Positions 1 through 5,282 of a stretch of DNA of 5,282 bases are shown one piece after another. The position numbers were made by a program, and so were the translations under genes. Source of the stretch: Alphaproteobacteria bacterium (lineage in GTDB: Bacteria; Pseudomonadota; Alphaproteobacteria; UBA8366); assembly GCA_018665505.1 (NCBI GenBank), contig JABJCS010000789.1, forward strand, positions 1-5,282. Reading direction: 5' to 3'. Below the pieces are notes generated by a model that was not told the DNA's origin, did no database searches, and saw nothing but the letters and a program-made list of their open reading frames with translations. Each line of letters starts with the position of its first letter. Position 1 is the first letter of the stretch.

Positions 1-1040
1 CCAGCGCCGATGATCGTTTTGATATCGCAAAAACCCTAAACGAGCCAAATCGATTCGGATATGTCGTGGAAATCGATCCACTTGACCCGGCATCAACACC
101 GCAAAAACGAACGGCTCTCGGCCGGATGAAACACGAGAATGCGGAAGTCGTACTGTCCGCCAACCGCCATGTCGTCGTTTACATGGGAGACGATGAGCGA
201 GGCGAATATCTCTACAAGTTTGTGAGCGAACAGCCGTATATTGAAGGCTCAGAGACGAACACATTGCTCGATCGAGGAACACTCTACGCGGCAAAATTCA
301 ATGAGGACGGGCGCGGCGAATGGCTCCCCCTCACACCTGAGACAACGGGTCTTTCCTCCATCGCTGATATTTGTATTCATACTCGATTGGCCGCGTCGGC
401 GGTGCAGGCGACGACAATGGATCGGCCCGAATGGGTCGCGGTTCATCCGAGCGGCGCGGAAGTCTATGTTTGCCTGACGAATAACAAGAATCGAGGCCTC
501 AAACCCAATCGCGGCGGCGACGCGACTCCCGTCGGCGGGCCTAATCCACGCACGCGCAACATATACGGCCAAATTGTGCGCTGGCACCCTGATGAAGGAG
601 ATCATGCCAGCACGGCTTTTTCGTGGAATTTCTTTGCTTTAGCTGGAAATCCTCAGGTTCACGATGATGCCCATGCTGGCTCGAAGAACATCACGCCTGA
701 GAACATGTTTAACTCTCCAGACGGGCTTTCCTTCGACACACAGGGTCGCCTTTGGATTAGAACCGACGGCAAGGATACGGATTCCGGAGATTACGAAGGC
801 CAAGGCAATAATCAGATGCTGGTCGGCGATCCCATGAGCGGAGAGATCCGGCGATTCATGGTGGGGCCCCGGGAATGCGAAGTCACCGGCCTCACTTGGA
901 GTGCCGATAAAAAGACGCTCTTCGTCGGCATTCAGCATCCGGGGGCTAAGGGTGGGAGCCATTTCCCAGATGGCGGTGACGCGCCGCCGCGATCGTCAAT
1001 TATCGCAATCGCGCGCGATGATGGTGAGGTCATCGGCTAG
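1..1040 (+). CDS. PhoX/DUF839-family alkaline phosphatase-like protein, C-terminal half (5' end outside window)
   Basis: The reading frame is open from the left edge (first whole codon at 3) to TAG at 1038-1040, giving 345 residues. The GTG at 66 is not the real start: the codons before it read RFGYV directly before VEIDPLDP, a continuous PhoX-type segment. Family hallmarks in order are NEPNRFGYVVEIDP (42-80), KRTALGRMKHE (108-140), RPEWVAVHPSG with its conserved Glu at 429-431, SPDGLSFDTQGRLWIRTDG (near 714-770), and CEVTGLTWSADKKTLFVGIQHPG with Glu at 879-881. It ends with the usual PRSSIIAIARDDGEVIG tail. PhoX enzymes are monomeric Ca/Fe-dependent phosphomonoesterases, usually Tat-exported to the periplasm and often controlled by PhoB. 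The family is about 600-700 residues, so roughly half is missing; the signal peptide and promoter cannot be seen. Family membership is secure. Phosphatase activity is inferred, since many DUF839 proteins are uncharacterised. The gene converges on the GFA gene. Confidence 0.9.
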   Translation, partial: SADDRFDIAKTLNEPNRFGYVVEIDPLDPASTPQKRTALGRMKHENAEVVLSANRHVVVYMGDDERGEYLYKFVSEQPYIEGSETNTLLDRGTLYAAKFNEDGRGEWLPLTPETTGLSSIADICIHTRLAASAVQATTMDRPEWVAVHPSGAEVYVCLTNNKNRGLKPNRGGDATPVGGPNPRTRNIYGQIVRWHPDEGDHASTAFSWNFFALAGNPQVHDDAHAGSKNITPENMFNSPDGLSFDTQGRLWIRTDGKDTDSGDYEGQGNNQMLVGDPMSGEIRRFMVGPRECEVTGLTWSADKKTLFVGIQHPGAKGGSHFPDGGDAPPRSSIIAIARDDGEVIG

Positions 1041-1057
1041 CGACGACCAATAACGTT

Positions 1058-1082
1058 TCCCGGACGCGTCAGCGATCCGGGA
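1058..1082. terminator. Possible hairpin terminator between convergent phoX-like and GFA genes
   Basis: TCCCGGA (1058-1064) and TCCGGGA (1076-1082) form a perfect 7-bp G+C-rich stem around an 11-nt loop, 18 nt after the phoX-like stop. No U-tract follows in either direction, so it is not a canonical intrinsic terminator. Its position between two convergent stop codons makes a role in ending transcription or protecting 3' ends reasonable but unproven. The rest of the gap (1041-1141) shows nothing else I can support. Confidence 0.35.
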
Positions 1083-1141
1083 TTAAGAGCGAACGAGTTG
1101 GACTAGGCCCCGATTCTGCGACCAGGGAGCGATGCATAATT

Positions 1142-1561
1142 CTATGTGTCGCCGCTTTCCTCAAACATCGCCATTGTCTCTGCCTCGGTAAGGCGGGGAT
1201 GGTCTCCGGCAAAATCATAGCCGGGCGGTTTGCGGTCGATGAAAATCTCACCTGTAATCCGAAAAACAGATTGATCGTCGAACACGCCGACCGGCATGTT
1301 ATATCCGCCAGTCGCCTTCAATCGGTAGAACAGGTTCGACCCGCAGATCTTGCAGAAACCGCGCTCCGCCCATTCCGACGAATCGTAGATGCCGATATTT
1401 TCGTCTCCGGCGAAGACGACACCTGCGGCGGATGTCGCCAAAAGCGGACTTCCCGCCCATCGGCGGCACATCTCACAATGGCAGGCGTGATGCTTGGCCT
1501 CGACGTCAGTCGAGGTAAAGCTTACCGCGCCACATAGGCAATGCCCGGAATGCTCGGTCAT
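1142..1561 (-). CDS. GFA/CENP-V-domain zinc-binding protein
   Basis: This is a 139-residue protein with the full GFA (glutathione-dependent formaldehyde-activating enzyme-like) cysteine pattern: CLCG at residues 8-11, CHCEMC at 27-32, and FCKICGSNLF at 69-78. These seven Cys correspond to the two zinc sites of the family. The central region is beta-rich (PLLATSAAGVVFAGDENIGIYDSSEWAERGF), and the C-terminal part (residues 107-135) matches the usual IDRKPPGYDFAGDHPRLTEAE style tail. Length is normal for the family. The start ATG (1559-1561) overlaps the stop of the upstream aldo/keto reductase as ATGA, and a GAGG lies 7 nt upstream inside that gene. The founding member was described as joining glutathione and formaldehyde, but most homologues have no proven reaction, so only the fold and metal binding are safe. 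Coupling to two carbonyl oxidoreductases hints at aldehyde or thiol-adduct handling, by inference. Confidence 0.9.
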   Translation of the reverse strand: MTEHSGHCLCGAVSFTSTDVEAKHHACHCEMCRRWAGSPLLATSAAGVVFAGDENIGIYDSSEWAERGFCKICGSNLFYRLKATGGYNMPVGVFDDQSVFRITGEIFIDRKPPGYDFAGDHPRLTEAETMAMFEESGDT

Positions 1562-1572
1562 TTGCTCGCCTC
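1558..1572 (-). promoter_or_regulatory. ATGA stop/start overlap with internal RBS for the GFA gene
   Basis: On the - strand the TGA of the aldo/keto reductase (1560-1558) and the ATG of the GFA gene (1561-1559) share the four bases ATGA. GAGG (complement of 1569-1572) lies 7 nt upstream of the ATG, within the last codons of the reductase. This arrangement is typical of translational coupling and fixes the GFA start. Confidence 0.75.
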
Positions 1573-2505
1573 ATCGATCTTCGCAATGTCGTCCGCATCG
1601 AGCGATAGTTCCACTGTCGCGGTCAGTTCCGCCAGTTGATCCATATTGGTCGCACTCGCGATCGGCGAGGTCACGCTCGGCCGTGCCATCAGCCAAGCCA
1701 GAGCCACTTGTCCCATCTTCGCGTTGTGCTTCTTGGCCACCGCGTCCAAGGCGTCGAGTACGCGGAATCCGTCCTCGGTCACATATTTCTCGACACGCGG
1801 CGCGCGGATGCGGCCTTCCATGTCCGCCTTCGAGCGATATTTCCCGGTAAGGAATCCACTGGCCAGCGAATAGAAGCCGATCACGCCAACATTCTCGGCG
1901 GCGCACAAATTTTCCAAATCACCCTCGAACGTATCGCGTTCGACCAGGCTGTAGAGCGGTTGCAGGCTCTGATAGCGCGGCAGCCCCTTCGTCTCGCTGG
2001 CGTCGAGTGCTTCCTTCATCCGCGTGGCGGAGAAATTCGAGGCGCCGATCTCCCGCACCTTGCCCTGCTCGATCAACTTCGCATAAGCCTCGAGAGTCGC
2101 GTCCACGGGTGTGTTCTCATCATCCTTATGGGATTGGTAAAGATCGATATAGTCGGTCTGCAAGCGGCGCAGCGAATCTTCCACCGCCCTCACCATATAT
2201 TCCGGCGACAGGCCGACCTTACCGTCACCCATGTCCATACCGAACTTCGTCGCCAACACGATCTTGTCGCGCCCACCCCGGCTGGCCAGCCATTTGCCCA
2301 TGATGGTCTCTGACTCACCGCCTTCATTGCCGTCATGCCAACGGGAATAAACATCCGCCGTATCGTAGAAATTGAACCCAGCGTCGAGCCATCCGTCGAG
2401 CAACCGGAACGACATTTCCTCGTCTGCCGTCCAACCAAAGACGTTGCAGCCGAAACAAAGGGGCGAAACCTCAAGCGATGACGTTCCGAGTTGGCGATTT
2501 TGCAT
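1558..2505 (-). CDS. Aldo/keto reductase, NADP(H)-dependent type
   Basis: This 315-residue, full-length AKR-superfamily (TIM-barrel) oxidoreductase has the complete catalytic tetrad: Asp48 and Tyr53 in FYDTADVYS, Lys87 in LATKFG, and His126 in DLYQSHKDD. Other family segments are GGESETIMGKWL (62-73), GKVREIGASNF (148-158), QPLYSLVERD (182-191), FYSLASGFLTGKY (211-223), and the cofactor-phosphate region PIASATNMDQL (281-291). It resembles the bacterial YajO/Tas-like AKRs with a short acidic/glycine loop after the catalytic Tyr. It should interconvert aldehydes or ketones with alcohols using NADP(H) in the cytosol; the substrate is unknown. The start ATG (2503-2505) is supported by AAGGA 8 nt upstream. 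The stop overlaps the GFA start, so the two genes form one translational unit. The SDR gene lies upstream on the same strand, 104 bp away. Confidence 0.95.
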   Translation of the reverse strand: MQNRQLGTSSLEVSPLCFGCNVFGWTADEEMSFRLLDGWLDAGFNFYDTADVYSRWHDGNEGGESETIMGKWLASRGGRDKIVLATKFGMDMGDGKVGLSPEYMVRAVEDSLRRLQTDYIDLYQSHKDDENTPVDATLEAYAKLIEQGKVREIGASNFSATRMKEALDASETKGLPRYQSLQPLYSLVERDTFEGDLENLCAAENVGVIGFYSLASGFLTGKYRSKADMEGRIRAPRVEKYVTEDGFRVLDALDAVAKKHNAKMGQVALAWLMARPSVTSPIASATNMDQLAELTATVELSLDADDIAKIDEASK

Positions 2506-2609
2506 GAAGAGTGTCCTTATTCCGCGAGTGGGTTATTACTTTCGATGTAGACTGATCGGGCCGTGATGTCATCCTTCAACAGGCTTAGGACGAGGCAAGC
2601 ACCGCCCCT
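2506..2609 (-). promoter_or_regulatory. 104-bp spacer upstream of the aldo/keto reductase with a clear RBS
   Basis: This same-strand gap separates the SDR stop from the AKR start. It holds a good Shine-Dalgarno AAGGA (complement of 2514-2518), 8 nt before the ATG. The gap is long enough for an internal promoter, but no convincing -35/-10 pair was found; a TTGAAG on the - strand (around 2574-2580) has no good -10 partner at 16-18 nt. Only a weak 4-bp GCTT/AAGC dyad (2583-2600) is present. Whether SDR and AKR-GFA are one transcript is therefore open. Confidence 0.45.
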
Positions 2610-3377
2610 CTAACGCGCGCTGTAACCGCCGTCGACGGGCATCGCGACCCCGGTCACGAAAGATGCATCGTCACTGGCGAGGAAGGCGGCTACCTTTGCC
2701 ACTTCCTCCGGTTGGCCCAAACGACCAATGGGATGCAGGTCGAGGAGGAACTCCCGCCCGCCCCCATGCGCCAGCCGTTCAGCGATAATCGGGGTTTCGA
2801 TATAGCCCGGACAAACGGCGTTCACTCTGACTCCCGCCGTCCCGAACGCGACCGCAAACTGCCTGGTCAAACCGACGACACCGTGCTTTGAGGCGACATA
2901 AGCGCTGACCCCTTCCACGGCCGCCGGATCATTGTGATAGTCGACTTGTTGGCGCATCAACGCACCGAGCCCCGCGACCGACGCGGTGTTAACGACCGCA
3001 CCGCCGCCCTGCTCCGCCATGATCGGACAGCCGTGGCAAAGCCCGTAATAGACGCCAGACAGATTGATGGACGTGGTCCGCTCCCAATCCTTACCGGCAA
3101 CGCCTGCATTGTTCATCAACACATCAAGGCGACCGAGGTCCCGATGGGTCTTGACTAACGCCTCTTTGACAGATTCTTCTTCCGCAGTGTCGAGCGCGTT
3201 CACCACGGCCCGCGCACCTAGTTCTTCGACGCGGGCGGCGGTGGCTTGCGCGGTCTGCTCATTAATGTCGGAACAAACGACCGTGGCGCCCTCCGCGGCC
3301 AACTTCAGCGCCATCGCTTGGCCGATCCCCGAGCCGGCACCGGTAACAAATGAAACACGGCCATCGAATTTTGGCAT
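2610..3377 (-). CDS. Short-chain dehydrogenase/reductase (SDR), NAD-preferring, unusual loops
   Basis: This 255-residue classical SDR has a Rossmann dinucleotide motif TGAGSGIG (12-19), Asp37 at the end of strand 2 (CSDIN), which favours NAD(H) over NADP(H), NNAG (89-92), and the catalytic set Asn105, Ser133, Tyr160, Lys164 (YVASK). These are followed by VRVNAVCPGYIETPI and the C-terminal SFVTGVAMPVDGGYSA. It likely oxidises or reduces a secondary alcohol/ketone in the cytosol; the substrate is unknown. Two loops differ from typical members. The stretch between NNAG and Asn105 is about 8-10 residues short, and Ser133 to Tyr160 is 27 residues apart instead of about 13, owing to an inserted segment around LMRQQVDYHNDPAAVEG. 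Frame and motifs are intact, so this looks like a subfamily trait and not damage. The ATG at 3375-3377 has AAAGGA 8 nt upstream. It is divergent from the M81 gene. Confidence 0.95.
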   Translation of the reverse strand: MPKFDGRVSFVTGAGSGIGQAMALKLAAEGATVVCSDINEQTAQATAARVEELGARAVVNALDTAEEESVKEALVKTHRDLGRLDVLMNNAGVAGKDWERTTSINLSGVYYGLCHGCPIMAEQGGGAVVNTASVAGLGALMRQQVDYHNDPAAVEGVSAYVASKHGVVGLTRQFAVAFGTAGVRVNAVCPGYIETPIIAERLAHGGGREFLLDLHPIGRLGQPEEVAKVAAFLASDDASFVTGVAMPVDGGYSAR

Positions 3378-3385
3378 GGGTCGGA

Positions 3386-3391
3386 TCCTTT
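3386..3391 (-). promoter_or_regulatory. Ribosome binding site of the SDR gene
   Basis: AAAGGA on the - strand lies 8 nt before the ATG at 3377-3375. This supports that start over any downstream alternative, and the Rossmann motif begins at the usual distance (residue 12). Confidence 0.7.
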
Positions 3392-3447
3392 AAATTTGGA
3401 CGGGCTTTGTGTCTGCTGTCCCGTTCAACCTAACTTAAGCTGGGCGA

Positions 3448-3470
3448 CCGGCTTGGAAAGATTGCGCCGG
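3448..3470. repeat. Inverted repeat in the divergent intergenic region (possible operator)
   Basis: CCGGC (3448-3452) and GCCGG (3466-3470) form a dyad with 13 nt between the arms. The hexamer CCGGCT also recurs directly at 3448 and 3467. The right arm overlaps the proposed -35 of the M81 gene, so a regulator bound here could affect the divergent genes. The arms are short and chance occurrence in G+C-rich DNA is quite possible. Confidence 0.25.
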
Positions 3471-3490
3471 CTCCGTTGGACCTCGATAAT
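3462..3490 (+). promoter_or_regulatory. Candidate sigma-70-type promoter for the M81 gene
   Basis: TTGCGC (3462-3467, 3 of 6 consensus) is followed after exactly 17 nt by GATAAT (3485-3490, 5 of 6). This predicts a transcript start near 3497 and a leader of about 22 nt that still contains the RBS. The -10 is good but the -35 is weak. No comparable promoter for the - strand SDR gene could be picked out in 3378-3518. Confidence 0.4.
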
Positions 3491-3504
3491 CCCCACGAAC
3501 TTGC

Positions 3505-3510
3505 AGGAGA
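3505..3510 (+). promoter_or_regulatory. Ribosome binding site of the M81 gene
   Basis: AGGAGA lies 8 nt before the ATG at 3519. The encoded N-terminus MARIAIAGFMHETN places the conserved HETN motif at the expected distance from the start, which confirms this ATG. Confidence 0.75.
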
Positions 3511-3518
3511 ATTAGGGA

Positions 3519-5015
3519 ATGGCCCGCATCGCTATCGCCGGATTTATGCACGAGACGAATTGTTTCGTGCCGGACATCACGGATTTCGAGAACTTTGCCA
3601 ATCCACCGGACCGGCCCGGAATATTGCGCGGCGAGGAAATTCTGGAAGAGTTCGCAGAAAAAGGCGCTTCCACCGCCGGGTTCCTCAACGGCAGCGACGG
3701 CAATCACGAGATCGCCCCTTTGCTTTGGACCAGTACGACGCCGGGCGGATACGTCACCAAACACGCCTACGAGCGGATCGCCGGTGAGATCATCGCTCGT
3801 TTGTCGGACGCCCTGCCCGTCGACGCTGCCTACCTGGACCTGCACGGGGCGATGGTGTCGCAGGAATTCGAAGATGGCGAGGGCGAGCTGCTGCGCCGGG
3901 TCCGCGCGGTGATCGGCGAGGAGGCGCCCATTGCCATCAGCCTCGATTATCACGCCAATGTCACCGATCAAATGATCCGCCACGCCGATGCCATACTCCC
4001 CTATTGGACCTATCCCCATGTGGATCAGTTCGATACCGGCAAACGCGCCGCCGAAGCGATGAAACGGTTGTTGATTGACGGTCGCCCACAGGGCCGTGCC
4101 TTGCGCCATTTGCCGTTCCTGCTGCCGCTCAATTTCCAATGCACCCTGGTGGAACCCTCAAAAGGCATTGTCGAAGCGGCGGCGGCGCGGCTCTCGGAAG
4201 ACATGCTCTCGCTCGCCTATCTCGCCGGGTTCCCGCCGGGCGATCTGCGGCAATGCGGCCCCACGGTCAGCGCCCATGCCTATAGCCAGGAAGAAGCAGA
4301 CGCAGCCGTCGACGAAATGGCGCAATTGATCGCGCTCAAGGAAGCGGAATTCGCCGAGCCCCTGCTGGCTCCCGACGAAGCGGTAAAGGAAGGTATGCGC
4401 TTGGCCGTGAACGCTTCGAAGCCCATCGTCATCGCGGACACGCAAGACAATCCGGGATGCGGCGGCACCGCCGATACGGTTGGGATGCTGGAAGCGCTCG
4501 TGCAGAACAACGCGCAAAACACGATATTCGGCGTCGTGAAGGATGCGGATGCGGCTGACGCGGCGCATGCGGTCGGTGTCGGTGAGGAAATCGAGATTGA
4601 CCTCGGTGGACAAGCTGACTTGCCGGGTGTCATCCCGTTTCACGGCACCTTCAAGGTGGAAGTTCTCAATGACGGAAAGTACCAGACGACAGGGCCCGTC
4701 GCGCAGGGCAAGCGTTACAATGTCGGCCCCTCAGCCTTGCTCTCCATCGGCGGTGTGAAAGTCGCGGTCAGCAGTGAGCGCGTCCAAGCCCACGACCGCT
4801 CGGTCTTCGAGCATCTCGGTGTCGTGCTACAGGACCTGGATATTATTGTGTTGAAAAGCACCGCGCATTACCGCGCCCATTTCGACCCCATCGCCGAGAC
4901 CACCTTCGCGGCCATCGCCCCCGGCGGCCACGGCGCAAACCCAGTCGATTTTCCCTACAAGGCACTGAGAGAGGGCGTCCGGTATTATCCACTCGGGCCG
5001 GTGCGGGGCAGTTAA
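3519..5015 (+). CDS. M81-family metallopeptidase-like protein (MlrC-like)
   Basis: This 498-residue protein is full-length for the M81/MlrC family. The N-terminal catalytic domain (about 1-290) carries HETNCF (11-16), LDLHGAM (106-112), SLDYHANVTD (141-150) and YPHVD (165-169). The spacing of His109, Asp143-x-His145 and His167 matches the zinc/active-site pattern I recall for microcystinase MlrC. The C-terminal MlrC_C domain (about 300-490) has IADTQDNPGCGGTADT, a beta-rich part, and the LKSTAHYRAHFDPIA segment. Family founder MlrC hydrolyses linear microcystin or its tetrapeptide in the cytosol, but most homologues sit outside mlr clusters and their substrates are unknown. No mlrA, mlrB or mlrD is seen here, so an amide- or peptide-type hydrolase of other specificity is more likely. 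There is no signal peptide. It is divergent from the SDR gene over a 141-bp promoter region, and its TAA overlaps the stop of the converging cytochrome-like gene. Confidence 0.92.
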   Translation: MARIAIAGFMHETNCFVPDITDFENFANPPDRPGILRGEEILEEFAEKGASTAGFLNGSDGNHEIAPLLWTSTTPGGYVTKHAYERIAGEIIARLSDALPVDAAYLDLHGAMVSQEFEDGEGELLRRVRAVIGEEAPIAISLDYHANVTDQMIRHADAILPYWTYPHVDQFDTGKRAAEAMKRLLIDGRPQGRALRHLPFLLPLNFQCTLVEPSKGIVEAAAARLSEDMLSLAYLAGFPPGDLRQCGPTVSAHAYSQEEADAAVDEMAQLIALKEAEFAEPLLAPDEAVKEGMRLAVNASKPIVIADTQDNPGCGGTADTVGMLEALVQNNAQNTIFGVVKDADAADAAHAVGVGEEIEIDLGGQADLPGVIPFHGTFKVEVLNDGKYQTTGPVAQGKRYNVGPSALLSIGGVKVAVSSERVQAHDRSVFEHLGVVLQDLDIIVLKSTAHYRAHFDPIAETTFAAIAPGGHGANPVDFPYKALREGVRYYPLGPVRGS

Positions 5016-5282
5016 TTCCGGCGCAGTGGCACGATCTCTTCGGCCGCGTCTACCCACACGAAGCTGAAGTCGACCCCTGTAGATCCATGGCATTGCATGC
5101 AGCCGCCGCTGGACGCTTGTCTATTCGCGTCCTTTTCGGGCAATAAATGGCTGACTTGGAATGTCTCCAATGTCGTGTTGCGAAGTCGCAAATTGAGAGG
5201 AATGAGCGTGTAACAATCGGGACTAATTTCCGCCCCCTTGCAAGCGTTCATGTTGATCGTGGTCGCCGACGGTGTGCCACGG
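5012..5282 (-). CDS. Cytochrome c-type protein, C-terminal fragment (5' end outside window)
   Basis: The - strand frame is open from the right edge to TAA (5014-5012). The ATG at 5251-5249 is internal, because codons before it stay open to the edge (GTPSATTIN). About 89 residues are visible. They contain one heme c attachment motif, CMQCH, at 5087-5101, flanked by LRNTTLETFQ upstream and STGVDFSFVWVDAAEE downstream. The combination of an NTT-ET segment, CxxCH and a DFSF tail recalls the C-terminal end of poorly described, exported bacterial cytochrome c-family proteins. Covalent heme would be attached in the periplasm. No Met or His follows CxxCH, so any distal heme ligand must come from the N-terminal side, for example the His in QVSHLLP or residues outside the window. 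The function is unknown. The frame is shown by the motif and by running to the edge. Confidence 0.75.
   Translation of the reverse strand, partial: RGTPSATTINMNACKGAEISPDCYTLIPLNLRLRNTTLETFQVSHLLPEKDANRQASSGGCMQCHGSTGVDFSFVWVDAAEEIVPLRRN

Noticed and set aside
66..1040. Treating the GTG at 66 as the true start of a 324-residue protein
   Set aside because: The frame is open to the left edge and the upstream codons encode conserved PhoX sequence (NEPNRFGYV), so the gene is truncated by the window.
1041..1141. Search of the intergenic gaps for tRNA, insertion-sequence ends, CRISPR repeats or riboswitches
   Set aside because: The gaps are short (about 100-140 bp) and show no cloverleaf, terminal inverted repeats with transposase, or spaced direct repeats.
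1069..1251. Small - strand frame spanning the phoX-GFA gap
   Set aside because: It overlaps the C-terminal coding part of the GFA gene in another frame and has no supportive RBS or recognisable product.
1636..2313. Long + strand open frame (225 codons) antisense to the aldo/keto reductase
   Set aside because: No recognisable motif; it is fully opposite an intact AKR with all catalytic residues.
2937..2939. Tyr147 of the SDR as the catalytic Tyr (it is 14 residues after Ser133, close to normal spacing)
   Set aside because: No Lys follows at +4 (sequence YHNDP); the true YxxxK is Tyr160-Lys164 in YVASK.
3435..4139. Long - strand open frame (234 codons) antisense to the M81 gene
   Set aside because: It lies opposite well-conserved M81 sequence, has no recognisable domain, and is expected as a shadow in G+C-rich DNA.
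4158..4643. - strand open frame (161 codons) inside the M81 gene
   Set aside because: Arg- and His-rich shadow translation with no family features, opposite conserved coding sequence.
3519..5015. Assigning the M81 gene as mlrC of a microcystin-degradation cluster
   Set aside because: No mlrA, mlrB or mlrD in the window, and MlrC-like proteins are widespread outside such clusters, so a gene symbol would overstate the evidence.

Overview
The window looks like chromosomal DNA from a Gram-negative proteobacterium, probably an alphaproteobacterium. The reasons are the moderately high G+C, short gaps between genes, Shine-Dalgarno-led starts, and protein types typical of that group (PhoX phosphatase, GFA-domain protein, M81/MlrC-like hydrolase, cytochrome c-type protein). 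This placement is an inference from composition and gene types. No rRNA, tRNA or other taxonomic marker is present.

Layout from left to right: (1) positions 1-1040, + strand, the C-terminal half of a PhoX/DUF839-family phosphatase whose 5' part lies outside the window; (2) positions 1041-1141, a short convergent gap with one perfect 7-bp hairpin; (3) positions 1142-3377, three genes on the - strand, read in the order SDR oxidoreductase, aldo/keto reductase, GFA-domain zinc protein. The last two overlap by 4 nt (ATGA) and are almost certainly co-translated. The SDR is separated from them by 104 bp; (4) positions 3378-3518, a divergent intergenic region with a plausible + strand promoter and a small dyad; (5) positions 3519-5015, + strand, a full-length M81 (MlrC-like) metallopeptidase-family protein; (6) positions 5012-5282, - strand, the C-terminal end of a protein with one CxxCH heme-binding motif, cut by the right edge. 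Its stop codon overlaps the M81 stop on a shared TTAA.

The four central genes (GFA, AKR, SDR, M81) form a divergently arranged set of small-molecule enzymes: a metal-dependent amide/peptide-type hydrolase opposite two carbonyl/alcohol oxidoreductases and a zinc thiol-type domain protein. A catabolic or detoxification module that hydrolyses a substrate and then oxidises or reduces its alcohol, aldehyde or ketone products would fit, but no substrate can be named from sequence. The flanking PhoX and cytochrome-like genes point towards the centre and are probably independent units.

I found no mobile element, CRISPR array, RNA gene or clear evidence of a new defence or mobile system. The most notable points are an SDR with a rearranged active-site loop architecture, the stop-to-stop TTAA overlap, and an MlrC-like gene outside any visible microcystin-degradation cluster.
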